Shown here piece after piece: positions 6,826 through 15,143 of a stretch of DNA of 64,000 nt. The DNA comes from Paenibacillus sp. SY21-1. GTDB taxonomy: Bacteria; Bacillota; Bacilli; Paenibacillales; Paenibacillaceae. A model generated the notes under the pieces. That model ran no database searches. It was given only the letters and a program-made list of their open reading frames with translations, and was not told the DNA's origin. Each line of letters starts with the position of its first letter. The first letter of the stretch is position 1. The translations under genes were made by a program, and so were the position numbers. Location: positions 62,001 to 126,000 of the forward strand of contig NZ_STGF01000008.1 of assembly GCF_005222705.1 (NCBI RefSeq). Direction: 5' to 3'.

Positions 6826-7854
6826 ATGCCAATGAAGAATATACATAGTCCCTTTGCGTTCAAGGGGCTGGAATTAACCAACCGAATCGTGATGCCGCCC
6901 ATGTGCCAGTATTCCGTAGAGAAGCGGGACGGGATCGCAACCGAATGGCATTATATCCATTACGTAAGCCGAGCGATAGGAGGAACAGGCTTTATTATCA
7001 TTGAGATGACGGATGTGGAGCCGGATGGTCGCATTTCTGATTTTGATCTTGGCTTATGGTCCGACGATCAGATTCCTGCGCTTAAGCGAATTGTCGATGC
7101 GTGCCATCAGCATGGTGCCAAGGTGGGCATACAGATTGCGCACGCCGGACGCAAAGCGACAGATGCCGAGGTGCCGGTGGCTCCTTCGGCGATAGCATTC
7201 GATGAACATTCCAAGCAGCCACGGGCCTTAACCACCGAAGAAGTGAAGGGGCTCGTCGAGAAGTTCCGGCGTGCGGCAGCCCGCGCCGTTAAGGCTGGTT
7301 TCGACGCCATTGAAATACACGGAGCACACGGCTATCTGATTCATCAGTTCCATTCGGCTCTTACAAACAAACGGGAAGATGAATACGGGCAGGATCTGAC
7401 CCGCTTTGGCTGTGAAGTGGTGGAAGCGGTGAAAGGTGAAATGCCTGAGGAGATGCCGCTTATCATGCGGATTTCGGCAAGGGAATACGTGGATGGGGGC
7501 TATGGCCTGGAAGATAGCGTGGCTTTCGCCAAAGCTTATCGGCAAGCCGGAGTGGATATGTTCGATATCTCGTCCGGCGGGGAGGGGCCGATCGGCTCAG
7601 GGGGCAGCCCAGGCAGCCATGCCGCTTACCAGGTTCCGTTTGCTAAAGCGATTAAACAAGCGCTAGGCGTTCCTGTTATAGCCGTAGGCAGACTCGAGGA
7701 GCCGGCTCTGGCGAATGCAGTCATCGGCAATGGGGAGGCAGACTTGGTTGCAGTAGGCCGGGGGTTGTTGCGAAACCCGTATTGGGCATTGGAAGCCGCT
7801 GCCGTCCTCAACAAAGAAGCAGCCGTGCCGAAACCTTATTTAGCAGGCTTTTAA
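6826..7854 (+). CDS. namA: NADPH dehydrogenase of the YqjM (Old Yellow Enzyme) class
   Basis: The 342-residue flavoprotein closely fits the 338-residue YqjM/NamA class, which reduces activated C=C bonds of electrophiles such as enones, quinones and nitro compounds with NADPH and FMN. Class markers are Cys27 and Tyr29 (MPPMCQYS), HAGRKA at 106-111, the substrate-binding pair His165 and His168 (EIHGAHGYL), and the FMN phosphate region with AVGRGLLRNPYW near the end. The start has an AAGGAG upstream. It is the first gene behind the MarR operator and is followed after 55 bases by a second OYE gene, so the pair likely forms an electrophile-detoxification operon. Confidence 0.9.
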   Translation: MPMKNIHSPFAFKGLELTNRIVMPPMCQYSVEKRDGIATEWHYIHYVSRAIGGTGFIIIEMTDVEPDGRISDFDLGLWSDDQIPALKRIVDACHQHGAKVGIQIAHAGRKATDAEVPVAPSAIAFDEHSKQPRALTTEEVKGLVEKFRRAAARAVKAGFDAIEIHGAHGYLIHQFHSALTNKREDEYGQDLTRFGCEVVEAVKGEMPEEMPLIMRISAREYVDGGYGLEDSVAFAKAYRQAGVDMFDISSGGEGPIGSGGSPGSHAAYQVPFAKAIKQALGVPVIAVGRLEEPALANAVIGNGEADLVAVGRGLLRNPYWALEAAAVLNKEAAVPKPYLAGF

Positions 7855-7909
7855 TTTGAATCTTCTATGGCAACGAACAACAACAAAAGATTGAAATAAG
7901 GAGGCTATT

Positions 7910-8950
7910 ATGAGCCAATCCGTATCTGTAGAGTCATTATTCACCCCATTTCATTCGGGAAGTCTTTCTTTGTCCAATCGCACGGTGATGGCGCCGATGA
8001 CGAGGGGGATGTCCCCGGACGGGGTGCCGGGAGCAAATGTGGCCGCATATTATCGACGCAGAGCCGAAAACGGCGTCGGCTTGATCGTGACTGAAGGAAC
8101 GATCGTGGATCATCCCGATGCTTCCAATCAAAAGGACATCCCGCACATCTATGGCGAGGAGGCTTTAAACGGCTGGGCACATGTCGTGGCTGAGGTGCAT
8201 GGGGCAGGCGGCAAAATTATCCCGCAAATATGGCATATGGGAGCGCGCGGCCATGTCAACGATTATACGGAATCCGAAATCAGGAGCATTGTTGATGCCT
8301 TCGCGCAAAGCGCGGCTGATGCCAAGCGGCTCGGGTTTGACGGGCTTGAGCTTCATGGCGCGCACGGCTATTTAATCGACCAGTTCTTTTGGGAGAAAAC
8401 GAACAGTCGCACGGACGGCTACGGCGGCAGCCTGGTGGCGCGTACGCGGTTTGCTGTGGAGGTTATTCAGGCTTGCCGACAGGCTGTAGGGCCGGATTTT
8501 CCGATTGTGCTGCGGCTCTCCCAATGGAAAGGGAGCGACTATGCCGCTAAATTGGCCCAAAATCCGGATGAATTAAAGCAATTTTTAACACCGCTGCTGG
8601 AAGCGGGAGTCGATCTATTTCACTGCTCGACGCGCCGCTTCTGGGAGCCGGAGTTTGAAGGCTCAAGCCTGAACTTCGCCGGCTGGACCAAAAAGCTGAC
8701 CGGCAAACCAACCATTACGGTAGGCTCGGTTGGCCTCGATGTAGAGTTTACCTCCCTGTTTACCGAAGGAAAGGGAGCAGGAAATACCGGCATCGAAAGC
8801 TTGTTGGAAAAGCTGGACCGGCAGGAGTTTGATCTGGTGGCCGTCGGAAGGGCGCTGCTCGTTGATCCGGCTTGGGTTCGTAAAATTCAGGAGGGCCGGA
8901 CGAATGAATTAATTCCGTTCAGCGCCGAAGCGCTCCAAACGCTAAATTAA
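7910..8950 (+). CDS. Second Old Yellow Enzyme-family NADH:flavin oxidoreductase, with shortened loop
   Basis: In this 346-residue TIM-barrel flavoprotein, His149 and His152 (ELHGAHGYLIDQFFW) and the C-terminal VAVGRALLVDPAWV FMN-binding region are intact, and FTPFHSGSLSLSNR with MAPMTRG is the usual N-terminus. After IPQIWHMGARG (about residue 114) the chain goes straight to HVNDYTESEI. From memory, relatives carry roughly 20-30 more residues here (a proline-rich loop with a PSG motif that caps the active site). The frame is not broken, so this looks like an in-frame loss. The shortened loop could open the active site or impair it. It follows namA with an AAGGAGG ribosome site. Confidence 0.83.
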   Translation: MSQSVSVESLFTPFHSGSLSLSNRTVMAPMTRGMSPDGVPGANVAAYYRRRAENGVGLIVTEGTIVDHPDASNQKDIPHIYGEEALNGWAHVVAEVHGAGGKIIPQIWHMGARGHVNDYTESEIRSIVDAFAQSAADAKRLGFDGLELHGAHGYLIDQFFWEKTNSRTDGYGGSLVARTRFAVEVIQACRQAVGPDFPIVLRLSQWKGSDYAAKLAQNPDELKQFLTPLLEAGVDLFHCSTRRFWEPEFEGSSLNFAGWTKKLTGKPTITVGSVGLDVEFTSLFTEGKGAGNTGIESLLEKLDRQEFDLVAVGRALLVDPAWVRKIQEGRTNELIPFSAEALQTLN

Positions 8951-8984
8951 CGGTTCTCGATCGTTATTCGCTGTAAGACGGAGG

Positions 8985-9058
8985 AAAGACAGCCCATCAT
9001 TTTGATCGGCTGTCTTTCTATATGAAACAGCACTGAAGCAGCAAGCTGCTGTTTTTTT
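8985..9058 (+). terminator. Two tandem terminators after the OYE pair
   Basis: AAAGACAGCC (8985-8994) pairs with GGCTGTCTTT (9008-9017). A second stem AAACAGCA (9025-9032) with TGCTGTTT (9047-9054) ends in seven T. Together they close the MarR-OYE transcript. Confidence 0.75.
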
Positions 9059-9150
9059 CACAGAATGTGTTGCCATATATACAAACCCGATTTATCATAG
9101 TAAAATAGATGGGTAAAGCAATTGCTTTGCTTTTTTTGTCACTATAAAGG

Positions 9151-9170
9151 TATAAGGTTTGGACCATATA
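9151..9170 (+). promoter_or_regulatory. Putative GntR-family operator upstream of the peptide cluster
   Basis: TATAA-GGT-TTGG-ACC-ATATA is an imperfect palindrome with the GGT/ACC half-sites typical of FadR-type GntR regulators. It overlaps a possible -10 (TATAAG at 9151) that lies 18 bases from TTGCTT (9127-9132). It is about 30 bases before the GntR start, which fits autoregulation. Confidence 0.45.
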
Positions 9171-9201
9171 ACATTATCGGGTTGAGTAAGGGAGTGAGCC
9201 G

Positions 9202-9927
9202 ATGCAGCAGCAATTTCCGTTGCATTTTGAAAAAGTGAATTCGAAAAAGGTTAGCGATTTTATATTGGAGCAGCTGGAGGAAGCGATTATTCTGAAGGAG
9301 CTGATGTCCGAGGAGCAGCTGCCGACCGAACGCGAGCTGGCATCCATCTTCAATGCAAGCCGCCTGGCGGTGCGCGAGGCGCTCGGACAGCTGGAGGAAA
9401 AAGGCTTGATCGAAAAGCGAGTGGGCGCCAAAGGGGGAACATTCGTCCTGCCGGTTACGATGAACTCCCATTTGCGTACACGCAATGAGATCATGCGCGA
9501 CTGGGACCGGATGCTAAAGCTGTTTGAGTTCAGGCTGCTGATCGAGCCGGAAGCCGCTTGCCTGGCGGCAAAACGGATTACGGCGGAAGAAATGGAGCAG
9601 CTTCAGGGCTATTTGGACTTGAGCGCTGCCGAGGATTGTCCGCGTGAGCTTTTTCGCGCATTGGACGTCAAATTCCACCTGACGATTGCCAAAGCTTCCG
9701 GAAACCTGCATTTCGAAAAGGCGGTTCGCAGCATTCGGACGCAAATTAATCCTGCGCTTGACTTGATGCCCTACGATCAGACGATCAGGCTTGTAAATAA
9801 CGAAAATCATAAAGTTTTGCTGAGCGCAATCAAGGAGCGGGATCATGAATGGTCGCGCGAGCTGATGCGGCAGCACATTGCGAAATCGGCGGATGCCATT
9901 TACGCGCGAGCCTTTACAGAAAGCTAG
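9202..9927 (+). CDS. GntR/FadR-family transcriptional regulator
   Basis: The 241-residue protein has an N-terminal winged helix (about residues 12-78) with the GntR core LPTERELASIFNASRLAVREAL, and a C-terminal all-helical FCD domain (about 95-230). The FCD metal-site pattern is visible as ...DVKFH (near 155), NENHKVLL and MRQHI. Such regulators bind organic acids or amino-acid-like effectors and usually repress the adjacent catabolic genes. The ATG has GGGAG nine bases upstream. It is the first gene of a co-directional cluster of nine to ten genes running to 20562, so it is the likely controller of that peptide-use system. Confidence 0.88.
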   Translation: MQQQFPLHFEKVNSKKVSDFILEQLEEAIILKELMSEEQLPTERELASIFNASRLAVREALGQLEEKGLIEKRVGAKGGTFVLPVTMNSHLRTRNEIMRDWDRMLKLFEFRLLIEPEAACLAAKRITAEEMEQLQGYLDLSAAEDCPRELFRALDVKFHLTIAKASGNLHFEKAVRSIRTQINPALDLMPYDQTIRLVNNENHKVLLSAIKERDHEWSRELMRQHIAKSADAIYARAFTES

Positions 9928-9941
9928 AGGAGGTCAACGTT

Positions 9942-11135
9942 TTGTCTTATCAACATCTATTGGAGCTGGCCGACGGAATGAAGGAGCAGCTTGTGGCGTG
10001 GCGGCGGGATTTTCACCGTCATCCCGAGATCGGATTCGAGGAATTTCGCACCTCGGCAATTGTTGCCGACCATCTGCACAGCTTGGGTCTGGAAGTGAAG
10101 ACACAGGTCGGGCAAACAGGCGTTGTCGGTTTGCTTAGGGGAAAAGGCCCAGGACCGACAATCGCGTTGCGGGCAGATATGGATGCGTTGCCGATTCACG
10201 ATATGAAGGCGGCAGACTACCGGTCGCTTGCCGAGGGAAAGGCGCATTTATGCGGTCATGACGCGCATACCAGCATGCTGATGGGGGCTGCCAGCCTGCT
10301 GAGCGGACTTGGACAGCCTGAGCAAGGCAATATTAAATTTATTTTTCAGCCGGCCGAGGAAGGACTTGCAGGAGCAAAGGCGATGATGGAGGATGGCGTT
10401 CTGGAATTGCCTAAGGTGGACGCCATCGCCGGCCTGCATGTTTTCCCGGGACTGGACACCGGAACCATCGGCATTACCAAAGGGGTTGCGTTTGCTTCGG
10501 CAGACGGCATCTCCATTACGATTATCGGCAAAGGGGGACATGCGGCGCGGCCGAATGAGGCAATTGACGCCATTGCGATAGCGGCGCAAGTCATTGCCGC
10601 GCTGCAAAATATTGCGAGCCGGATGGTTGATCCCCTAGAGCCGGTCGTGGTGACGATCGGCAAAATCGAAGGCGGCAGCATCGGAGCGGCTATAGCCTCC
10701 GAGGTCAAGATGCTTGGCACCGTCCGCACGCTCTCTCCAACGCTTAGGGCGCAAATGCCGGGGCTGCTGGAGCGGATTATCCGCGGAGTAACGGAATCTT
10801 TTGGCGCAGCGTACGCGTTTGATTACCATATGAATTATCCTGTCGTCCAAAATGACGGAGCGATGGTCGACCAAGTGACAGCCGCCAGCGAGGAGCTGTT
10901 CGGCCGCACATGCTGGAGCAGCATCAAGCCGTCGACAGGCGGAGAGGATTTCGCTTTTTATTCCGAGGCGGTGCCCGGGGTTTTTTTCCGGCTGGGAACT
11001 GGCAACGGCGACGCCCGTACACGTTTCCCGCTGCATAACGCTTATTTCGATCTGGACGAGGCTGCGCTGCCGCTTGGCTCAGCGATGCTGTCGGCGGTCG
11101 CGCTCCGCTACTTGGCGCATGCAGCAAACGATTAA
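9942..11135 (+). CDS. M20D-type amidohydrolase (N-acyl-amino-acid / hippurate hydrolase-like)
   Basis: This 397-residue metallo-amidohydrolase cleaves amide bonds of N-acyl amino acids or small peptides. Metal ligands are visible as Cys104-Gly-His106-Asp-Ala-His109 (CGHDAHTSM), Glu139-Glu140 (QPAEE), His165 (GLHV) and the C-terminal histidine in FPLHNAYFDLDE; RADMDALPI (about 77-85) is the family hallmark. Start is TTG 9942: GAGGAGG is nine bases upstream and 14 bases separate it from the GntR stop. An upstream in-frame ATG at 9849 lies inside the regulator gene and is not used. Its place before a peptide importer and a C-S lyase suggests it releases a sulfur amino acid from an imported conjugate (inference). 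Confidence 0.88.
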   Translation: MSYQHLLELADGMKEQLVAWRRDFHRHPEIGFEEFRTSAIVADHLHSLGLEVKTQVGQTGVVGLLRGKGPGPTIALRADMDALPIHDMKAADYRSLAEGKAHLCGHDAHTSMLMGAASLLSGLGQPEQGNIKFIFQPAEEGLAGAKAMMEDGVLELPKVDAIAGLHVFPGLDTGTIGITKGVAFASADGISITIIGKGGHAARPNEAIDAIAIAAQVIAALQNIASRMVDPLEPVVVTIGKIEGGSIGAAIASEVKMLGTVRTLSPTLRAQMPGLLERIIRGVTESFGAAYAFDYHMNYPVVQNDGAMVDQVTAASEELFGRTCWSSIKPSTGGEDFAFYSEAVPGVFFRLGTGNGDARTRFPLHNAYFDLDEAALPLGSAMLSAVALRYLAHAAND

Positions 11136-11234
11136 ACGAATGGCGGGAACCGAAGGGGCATCGTCGGCCATCAGGGCAGGGGTTGCCGCCGGTTTGGCCG
11201 CTTGCGTCACAAAAGCGGAAAGGAGGATGCCTGC

Positions 11235-12152
11235 ATGGGAAAATATATCGTTAAATCGATTCTGCAAATGATTCCGGTTCTGTTTTTTATTTCGCTGATT
11301 GTATTCGTGCTGGTACGCGTGACCGGAGATCCGGTTGCCCTGATGCTTCCCGAGACCGCGACTGCGGAGGATCGGCAGGTGCTGACGGAAGCGCTGGGGC
11401 TGGACAAGCCGCTGTATACGCAATATGCGTTGTTTATTTCAAGCGCGTTAAAAGGCGATTTCGGCAATTCCTTTCATTATGGACAACCCGCGCTGCCGCT
11501 TGTTCTGGAGCGGATGCCGGCCAGCTTCGAGCTCGCCGCCGCGGCGATGCTGCTCGCCGTTCTGCTGGCGGTGCCGCTTGGCATATGGTCGGCCGTCAAA
11601 CGAAATACGTTTATCGACCTCTTCATATCCGGCTTATCGGTCATTGGGAAGGCGATGCCGAATTTTTGGATGGGCATTATGCTGATTTTGCTGTTTTCCG
11701 TTACGCTTGGCTTGTTTCCTGTATCGGGACGAGGCGGCATCGACCATCTTGTGCTGCCCGCCGTGACGCTAGGCGTGACGTTGGCTGCGCAGATGACGAG
11801 GCTCATTCGCTCCAATATGCTTGAAATTCTCAATCAAGACTATATTCGAACGGCGCGCAGCAAAGGACTTCTTGAGGCCGTCGTAATCGGCAGGCATGCC
11901 TTGCGCAACGGGCTGATTCCCGTTGTTACCGTGATGAGTCTGCAGTTTACGAGCTTGATTGGCGGCACGCTCATTATCGAGACGGTTTTTGCTTGGCCGG
12001 GACTGGGCCAGCTGCTTGTTGCATCCGTGAATAATCACGACATGGCGGTCGTGCAGGCTGCCGTTTTTGTCATCGCATTTATTGTGATGATTTGCAATTT
12101 ATTAACGGACATTGCGTACCGTTTTCTCGATCCAAGAATCAAGTACAACTAG
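11235..12152 (+). CDS. Dipeptide/oligopeptide ABC transporter permease, DppB-type
   Basis: The 305-residue inner-membrane permease has a first helix at about 9-31, an extracytoplasmic loop, then five further helices. The DppB family pattern LGLDKPLYTQYALF (about 60-72) and the EAA-type loop YIRTARSKGLLEAVVIGRHALRN that docks the ATPase are present. Start ATG 11235 follows AAAGGAGG by eight bases; an ATG at 11202 has no such site. It pairs with the DppC-type gene 18 bases downstream to form the channel of the peptide importer. Confidence 0.9.
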   Translation: MGKYIVKSILQMIPVLFFISLIVFVLVRVTGDPVALMLPETATAEDRQVLTEALGLDKPLYTQYALFISSALKGDFGNSFHYGQPALPLVLERMPASFELAAAAMLLAVLLAVPLGIWSAVKRNTFIDLFISGLSVIGKAMPNFWMGIMLILLFSVTLGLFPVSGRGGIDHLVLPAVTLGVTLAAQMTRLIRSNMLEILNQDYIRTARSKGLLEAVVIGRHALRNGLIPVVTVMSLQFTSLIGGTLIIETVFAWPGLGQLLVASVNNHDMAVVQAAVFVIAFIVMICNLLTDIAYRFLDPRIKYN

Positions 12153-12170
12153 CTGTCAGGGGGAGCACAT

Positions 12171-13100
12171 ATGGCACATCAATCAGAAGCGTCCGCGTAT
12201 GGCCTGGAGCAGGGTTTACGGGACAAACGCCGGAAGGCGAGCCGTATCAAACGACTGCTGCGAGGGCTTGTCAGGAGCAAGACCGGCGCCGTTGGCGCTT
12301 TTATCGTGCTGGTCGTCTGTCTGGTCGCATTGCTTGCTCCCGTACTGGCCACGCATAATCCCGCTGAGCTTGATCCGCTATTGCGCTTGAAGCCGCCCAT
12401 GTGGATGGAGGGCGGTAGCTCCGCGCATTTGCTGGGCACGGACAATTTGGGGCGGGATATTTTCAGCAGGATCGTATACGGTTCCCAGGTTTCGCTAATC
12501 GTCGGACTAGGCGCGGTTTTGGTCTCTGGCGCAATTGGCGCGGTTCTGGGTCTTGTTTCCGGTTTTTACGGCAAATGGCTGGATGCGCTCATTATGAGGG
12601 TGGCCGACTCGTTTCTGGCTATTCCGACTATACTGCTCATGCTGGTCGTGCTGGCGGTAGTCGGACCGGGCCTGACCACGCTTATTTTTGTCATCGGGGT
12701 CACCAATTGGGTAGCTTATGCGCGCGTTGTTCGCGGCGAAGTGCTGAGCATCAAGGAACGTGATTTCGTCAAAGCGGCCAGAGCGGTCGGCGCAAAAGAC
12801 GGACGCATTTTGTTCAGGCACATTTTGCCCAACGTCGTTTCATCGTTCATCGTCATTTCCGGCATGAATGTGGGAACAACCATTATTATGGAAGCATCGC
12901 TCAGCTTTCTTGGACTTGGCATCAAGCCGCCGGACGTATCCTGGGGAGGGATGCTGAGCGACGGGAGGCAGTATATTGCGACAAGCTGGTGGGTGGCAAC
13001 CTTTCCGGGCATCGCCATCACGGCTACGGTGCTTGGCGTCATCTTTTTAGGGGATTGGCTGCGCGATGTGCTGGACCCTCGGATGAAGACGAAGGATTAA
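12171..13100 (+). CDS. Dipeptide/oligopeptide ABC transporter permease, DppC-type
   Basis: The 309-residue permease has a basic N-terminal tail (about 40 residues), one helix (KTGAVGAFIVLVVCLVALLA), then HLLGTDNLGRDIFSRIVYG, the DppC/OppC signature, and five further helices. The ATPase-docking loop reads DFVKAARAVGAKDGRILFRHILPN. It is the partner of the DppB-type subunit. The GGGGGAG ribosome site is close before ATG 12171. Confidence 0.9.
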   Translation: MAHQSEASAYGLEQGLRDKRRKASRIKRLLRGLVRSKTGAVGAFIVLVVCLVALLAPVLATHNPAELDPLLRLKPPMWMEGGSSAHLLGTDNLGRDIFSRIVYGSQVSLIVGLGAVLVSGAIGAVLGLVSGFYGKWLDALIMRVADSFLAIPTILLMLVVLAVVGPGLTTLIFVIGVTNWVAYARVVRGEVLSIKERDFVKAARAVGAKDGRILFRHILPNVVSSFIVISGMNVGTTIIMEASLSFLGLGIKPPDVSWGGMLSDGRQYIATSWWVATFPGIAITATVLGVIFLGDWLRDVLDPRMKTKD

Positions 13101-13125
13101 ACGGGTTCATGGGAGGATAGACGAG

Positions 13126-14100
13126 ATGGAGCATTTACTTGAGGTCAGGCAGTTGAGAACGCAATTCAGAACGGAGGAGGGCTTGGTTCCATCGGTCAAC
13201 GGTGTCAGCTTTGCGCTGCAGCGCGGAGAAACGTTAGCCATCGTAGGCGAATCAGGCAGCGGAAAAAGCGTTACCTCCTTGTCGATTATGGGCTTGATCG
13301 CTTCGCCTGGAGTTATTGCCGGAGGGGAAATCTGGTTTGATGGCAGCAATCTGTTGCAGCTCTCCCGGCGTGAGATGAGGCAACGGCGCGGCAACGATCT
13401 TTCGATTATTTTTCAGGAGCCGATGACCTCGCTTAATCCTGTTTTCACGATAAGCTATCAGATCGGCGAGGTGCTTCGCCGCCATCAAGGGCTGAGCCGC
13501 AAGGCGGCAAACGAGCAGAGCATCGCCATGCTGGAGCGTGTCGGCATCCCGAACGCGCCGAAGGTGGCCAGAAGCTTTCCCCATCAACTGTCCGGCGGCA
13601 TGCGGCAGCGTGTCATGATCGCGATTGCGCTCGCCTGCAAGCCAAAGCTGCTTATCGCGGACGAGCCGACGACGGCGCTCGATGTAACCATTCAGGCGCA
13701 AATACTGGAGCTGATCGCCGCGCTGGCCAAAGAAGAGAATACAGGCGTCATTCTCATTACGCATGATCTTGGCGTCGTCGCGGAAATGGCCGACAGGGTG
13801 GCCGTGATGTATGCCGGTGAAATTGTGGAGGAGGCTTCCGTATTCGAGCTGTTCAAAAATCCCAAGCATCCCTATACCATCGGCTTGCTCGGCTCGATGC
13901 CCAGCATGCACGAGCGGCGAAACCGCTTGAATTCCATTCCCGGCTCCGTGCCGAGCTTGCTGGATATGCCCGAGGGCTGTCCCTTTCATCCGCGCTGCTC
14001 GTATGCCGATGCACAATGCGCGAGAGTGAAGCCGCGGCTTGAGGAGCATGCGGCAGGACATCGCGTTAGCTGCATGAAGGCGGAAGAGGTGAGTCTATGA
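13126..14100 (+). CDS. Peptide ABC transporter ATP-binding protein, DppD-type
   Basis: The 324-residue ATPase has Walker A GESGSGKS at 41-48, the signature [15 protein letters not shown] near 155, Walker [13 protein letters not shown] and the H-loop [10 protein letters not shown]. The C-terminal oligopeptide-transporter extension carries the cysteine pattern [14 protein letters not shown] that binds an iron-sulfur or zinc site in relatives. Its stop overlaps the start of the next ATPase gene by four bases (ATGA), which implies translational coupling of the two nucleotide-binding subunits. Confidence 0.9.
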   Translation: MEHLLEVRQLRTQFRTEEGLVPSVNGVSFALQRGETLAIVGESGSGKSVTSLSIMGLIASPGVIAGGEIWFDGSNLLQLSRREMRQRRGNDLSIIFQEPMTSLNPVFTISYQIGEVLRRHQGLSRKAANEQSIAMLERVGIPNAPKVARSFPHQLSGGMRQRVMIAIALACKPKLLIADEPTTALDVTIQAQILELIAALAKEENTGVILITHDLGVVAEMADRVAVMYAGEIVEEASVFELFKNPKHPYTIGLLGSMPSMHERRNRLNSIPGSVPSLLDMPEGCPFHPRCSYADAQCARVKPRLEEHAAGHRVSCMKAEEVSL

Positions 14101-15143
14101 AGAAGCAAATGCCAAACAAGCCGCTGCTGCAGGTAAAGGGGCTTAAAAAGCATTACCCGATTAGCTCGGGCTGGTTCTCGCGAAACAAGCAGCATGTTCG
14201 GGCGGTGGACGGGCTGGACTTTTCGGTCATGCCCGGCGAGACGCTTGGCTTCGTCGGCGAGTCGGGCTGCGGCAAATCGACGATGGGACAGCTTGTAGCG
14301 CAGCTTCTTGAGCCGACGGCCGGAGAGGTGATATTCGACGGGTTGAATTTGTCGCAGATGAATGCATCGGACGTGCGTCAAGTCCGGCGCGATTTGCAGC
14401 TTGTGTTTCAGGACCCTTACTCCTCTCTTAATCCGCGTATGAGCGTGTTTGACATTGTCGCGGAGCCGCTGCAGGTGCATGGGTTGGCCAAAGGGGCAGA
14501 GCTAAAGCGGGAAGTGCTCCGGCTGCTCGATGCGGTTGGTCTCGGCGAGCATCATGCGGGCCGCTTCCCGCATGAATTCAGCGGGGGCCAGCGTCAGAGA
14601 ATCGGCATTGCGCGCGCGCTCGCGCTGAAGCCGCGGCTCATCATATGCGATGAGCCGGTGTCTGCGCTTGACGTGTCCATTCAAGGACAAATTCTGAATT
14701 TGCTCAAGGATTTGCAGGAGCAATTTCAATTAACCTATATTTTTATCGCGCATGGCCTGCCATCGGTCAAGCATATTAGCGACCGGATTGCGGTCATGTA
14801 TTTAGGCAAAATCGTAGAGCTTGCGGAGCAGGAAGAGTTGTTCAGCCGTCCGGCTCATCCGTATACTGAAGCGTTGCTGGAGGCTGTCCCCATTCCCGAT
14901 CCCGAGATGAGGCGACAGCGGAAGCTGCTGAGCGGGGAGCTGCCCAATCCGGCGAATCCGCCGAGCGGCTGCGCTTTCCATCCCCGCTGTCCGTATGCGG
15001 CGGAGCTGTGCCGAAAGGCTGCTCCGAAGCTGACGGAGCATCGGCAGGGACATTGGACGGCCTGCCATTTTCCGCTGCTGGGCGAGAGCCTGGACGTGCA
15101 GCTGGACAAAGAAGCAAGCGCTGGAGAGGTGGAGAGCAGATGA
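14097..15143 (+). CDS. Peptide ABC transporter ATP-binding protein, DppF-type
   Basis: The 348-residue second ATPase has Walker A GESGCGKS, signature FSGGQRQRIGIARAL, Walker B LIICDEPVSALDVS and the C-terminal CAFHPRCPYAAELC motif. The H-loop reads FIAHGLPSVKHIS where most relatives have AHDL; the histidine itself is kept, so activity is likely. It overlaps DppD-type by four bases and the lyase gene by four bases (15140-15143), a tightly coupled arrangement. Confidence 0.9.
   Translation: MKKQMPNKPLLQVKGLKKHYPISSGWFSRNKQHVRAVDGLDFSVMPGETLGFVGESGCGKSTMGQLVAQLLEPTAGEVIFDGLNLSQMNASDVRQVRRDLQLVFQDPYSSLNPRMSVFDIVAEPLQVHGLAKGAELKREVLRLLDAVGLGEHHAGRFPHEFSGGQRQRIGIARALALKPRLIICDEPVSALDVSIQGQILNLLKDLQEQFQLTYIFIAHGLPSVKHISDRIAVMYLGKIVELAEQEELFSRPAHPYTEALLEAVPIPDPEMRRQRKLLSGELPNPANPPSGCAFHPRCPYAAELCRKAAPKLTEHRQGHWTACHFPLLGESLDVQLDKEASAGEVESR

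Noticed and set aside
9849-9941. Longer N-terminus for the M20 amidohydrolase from ATG 9849
   Set aside because: This part lies inside the GntR gene; the AGGAGG and conserved N-terminus point to TTG 9942.
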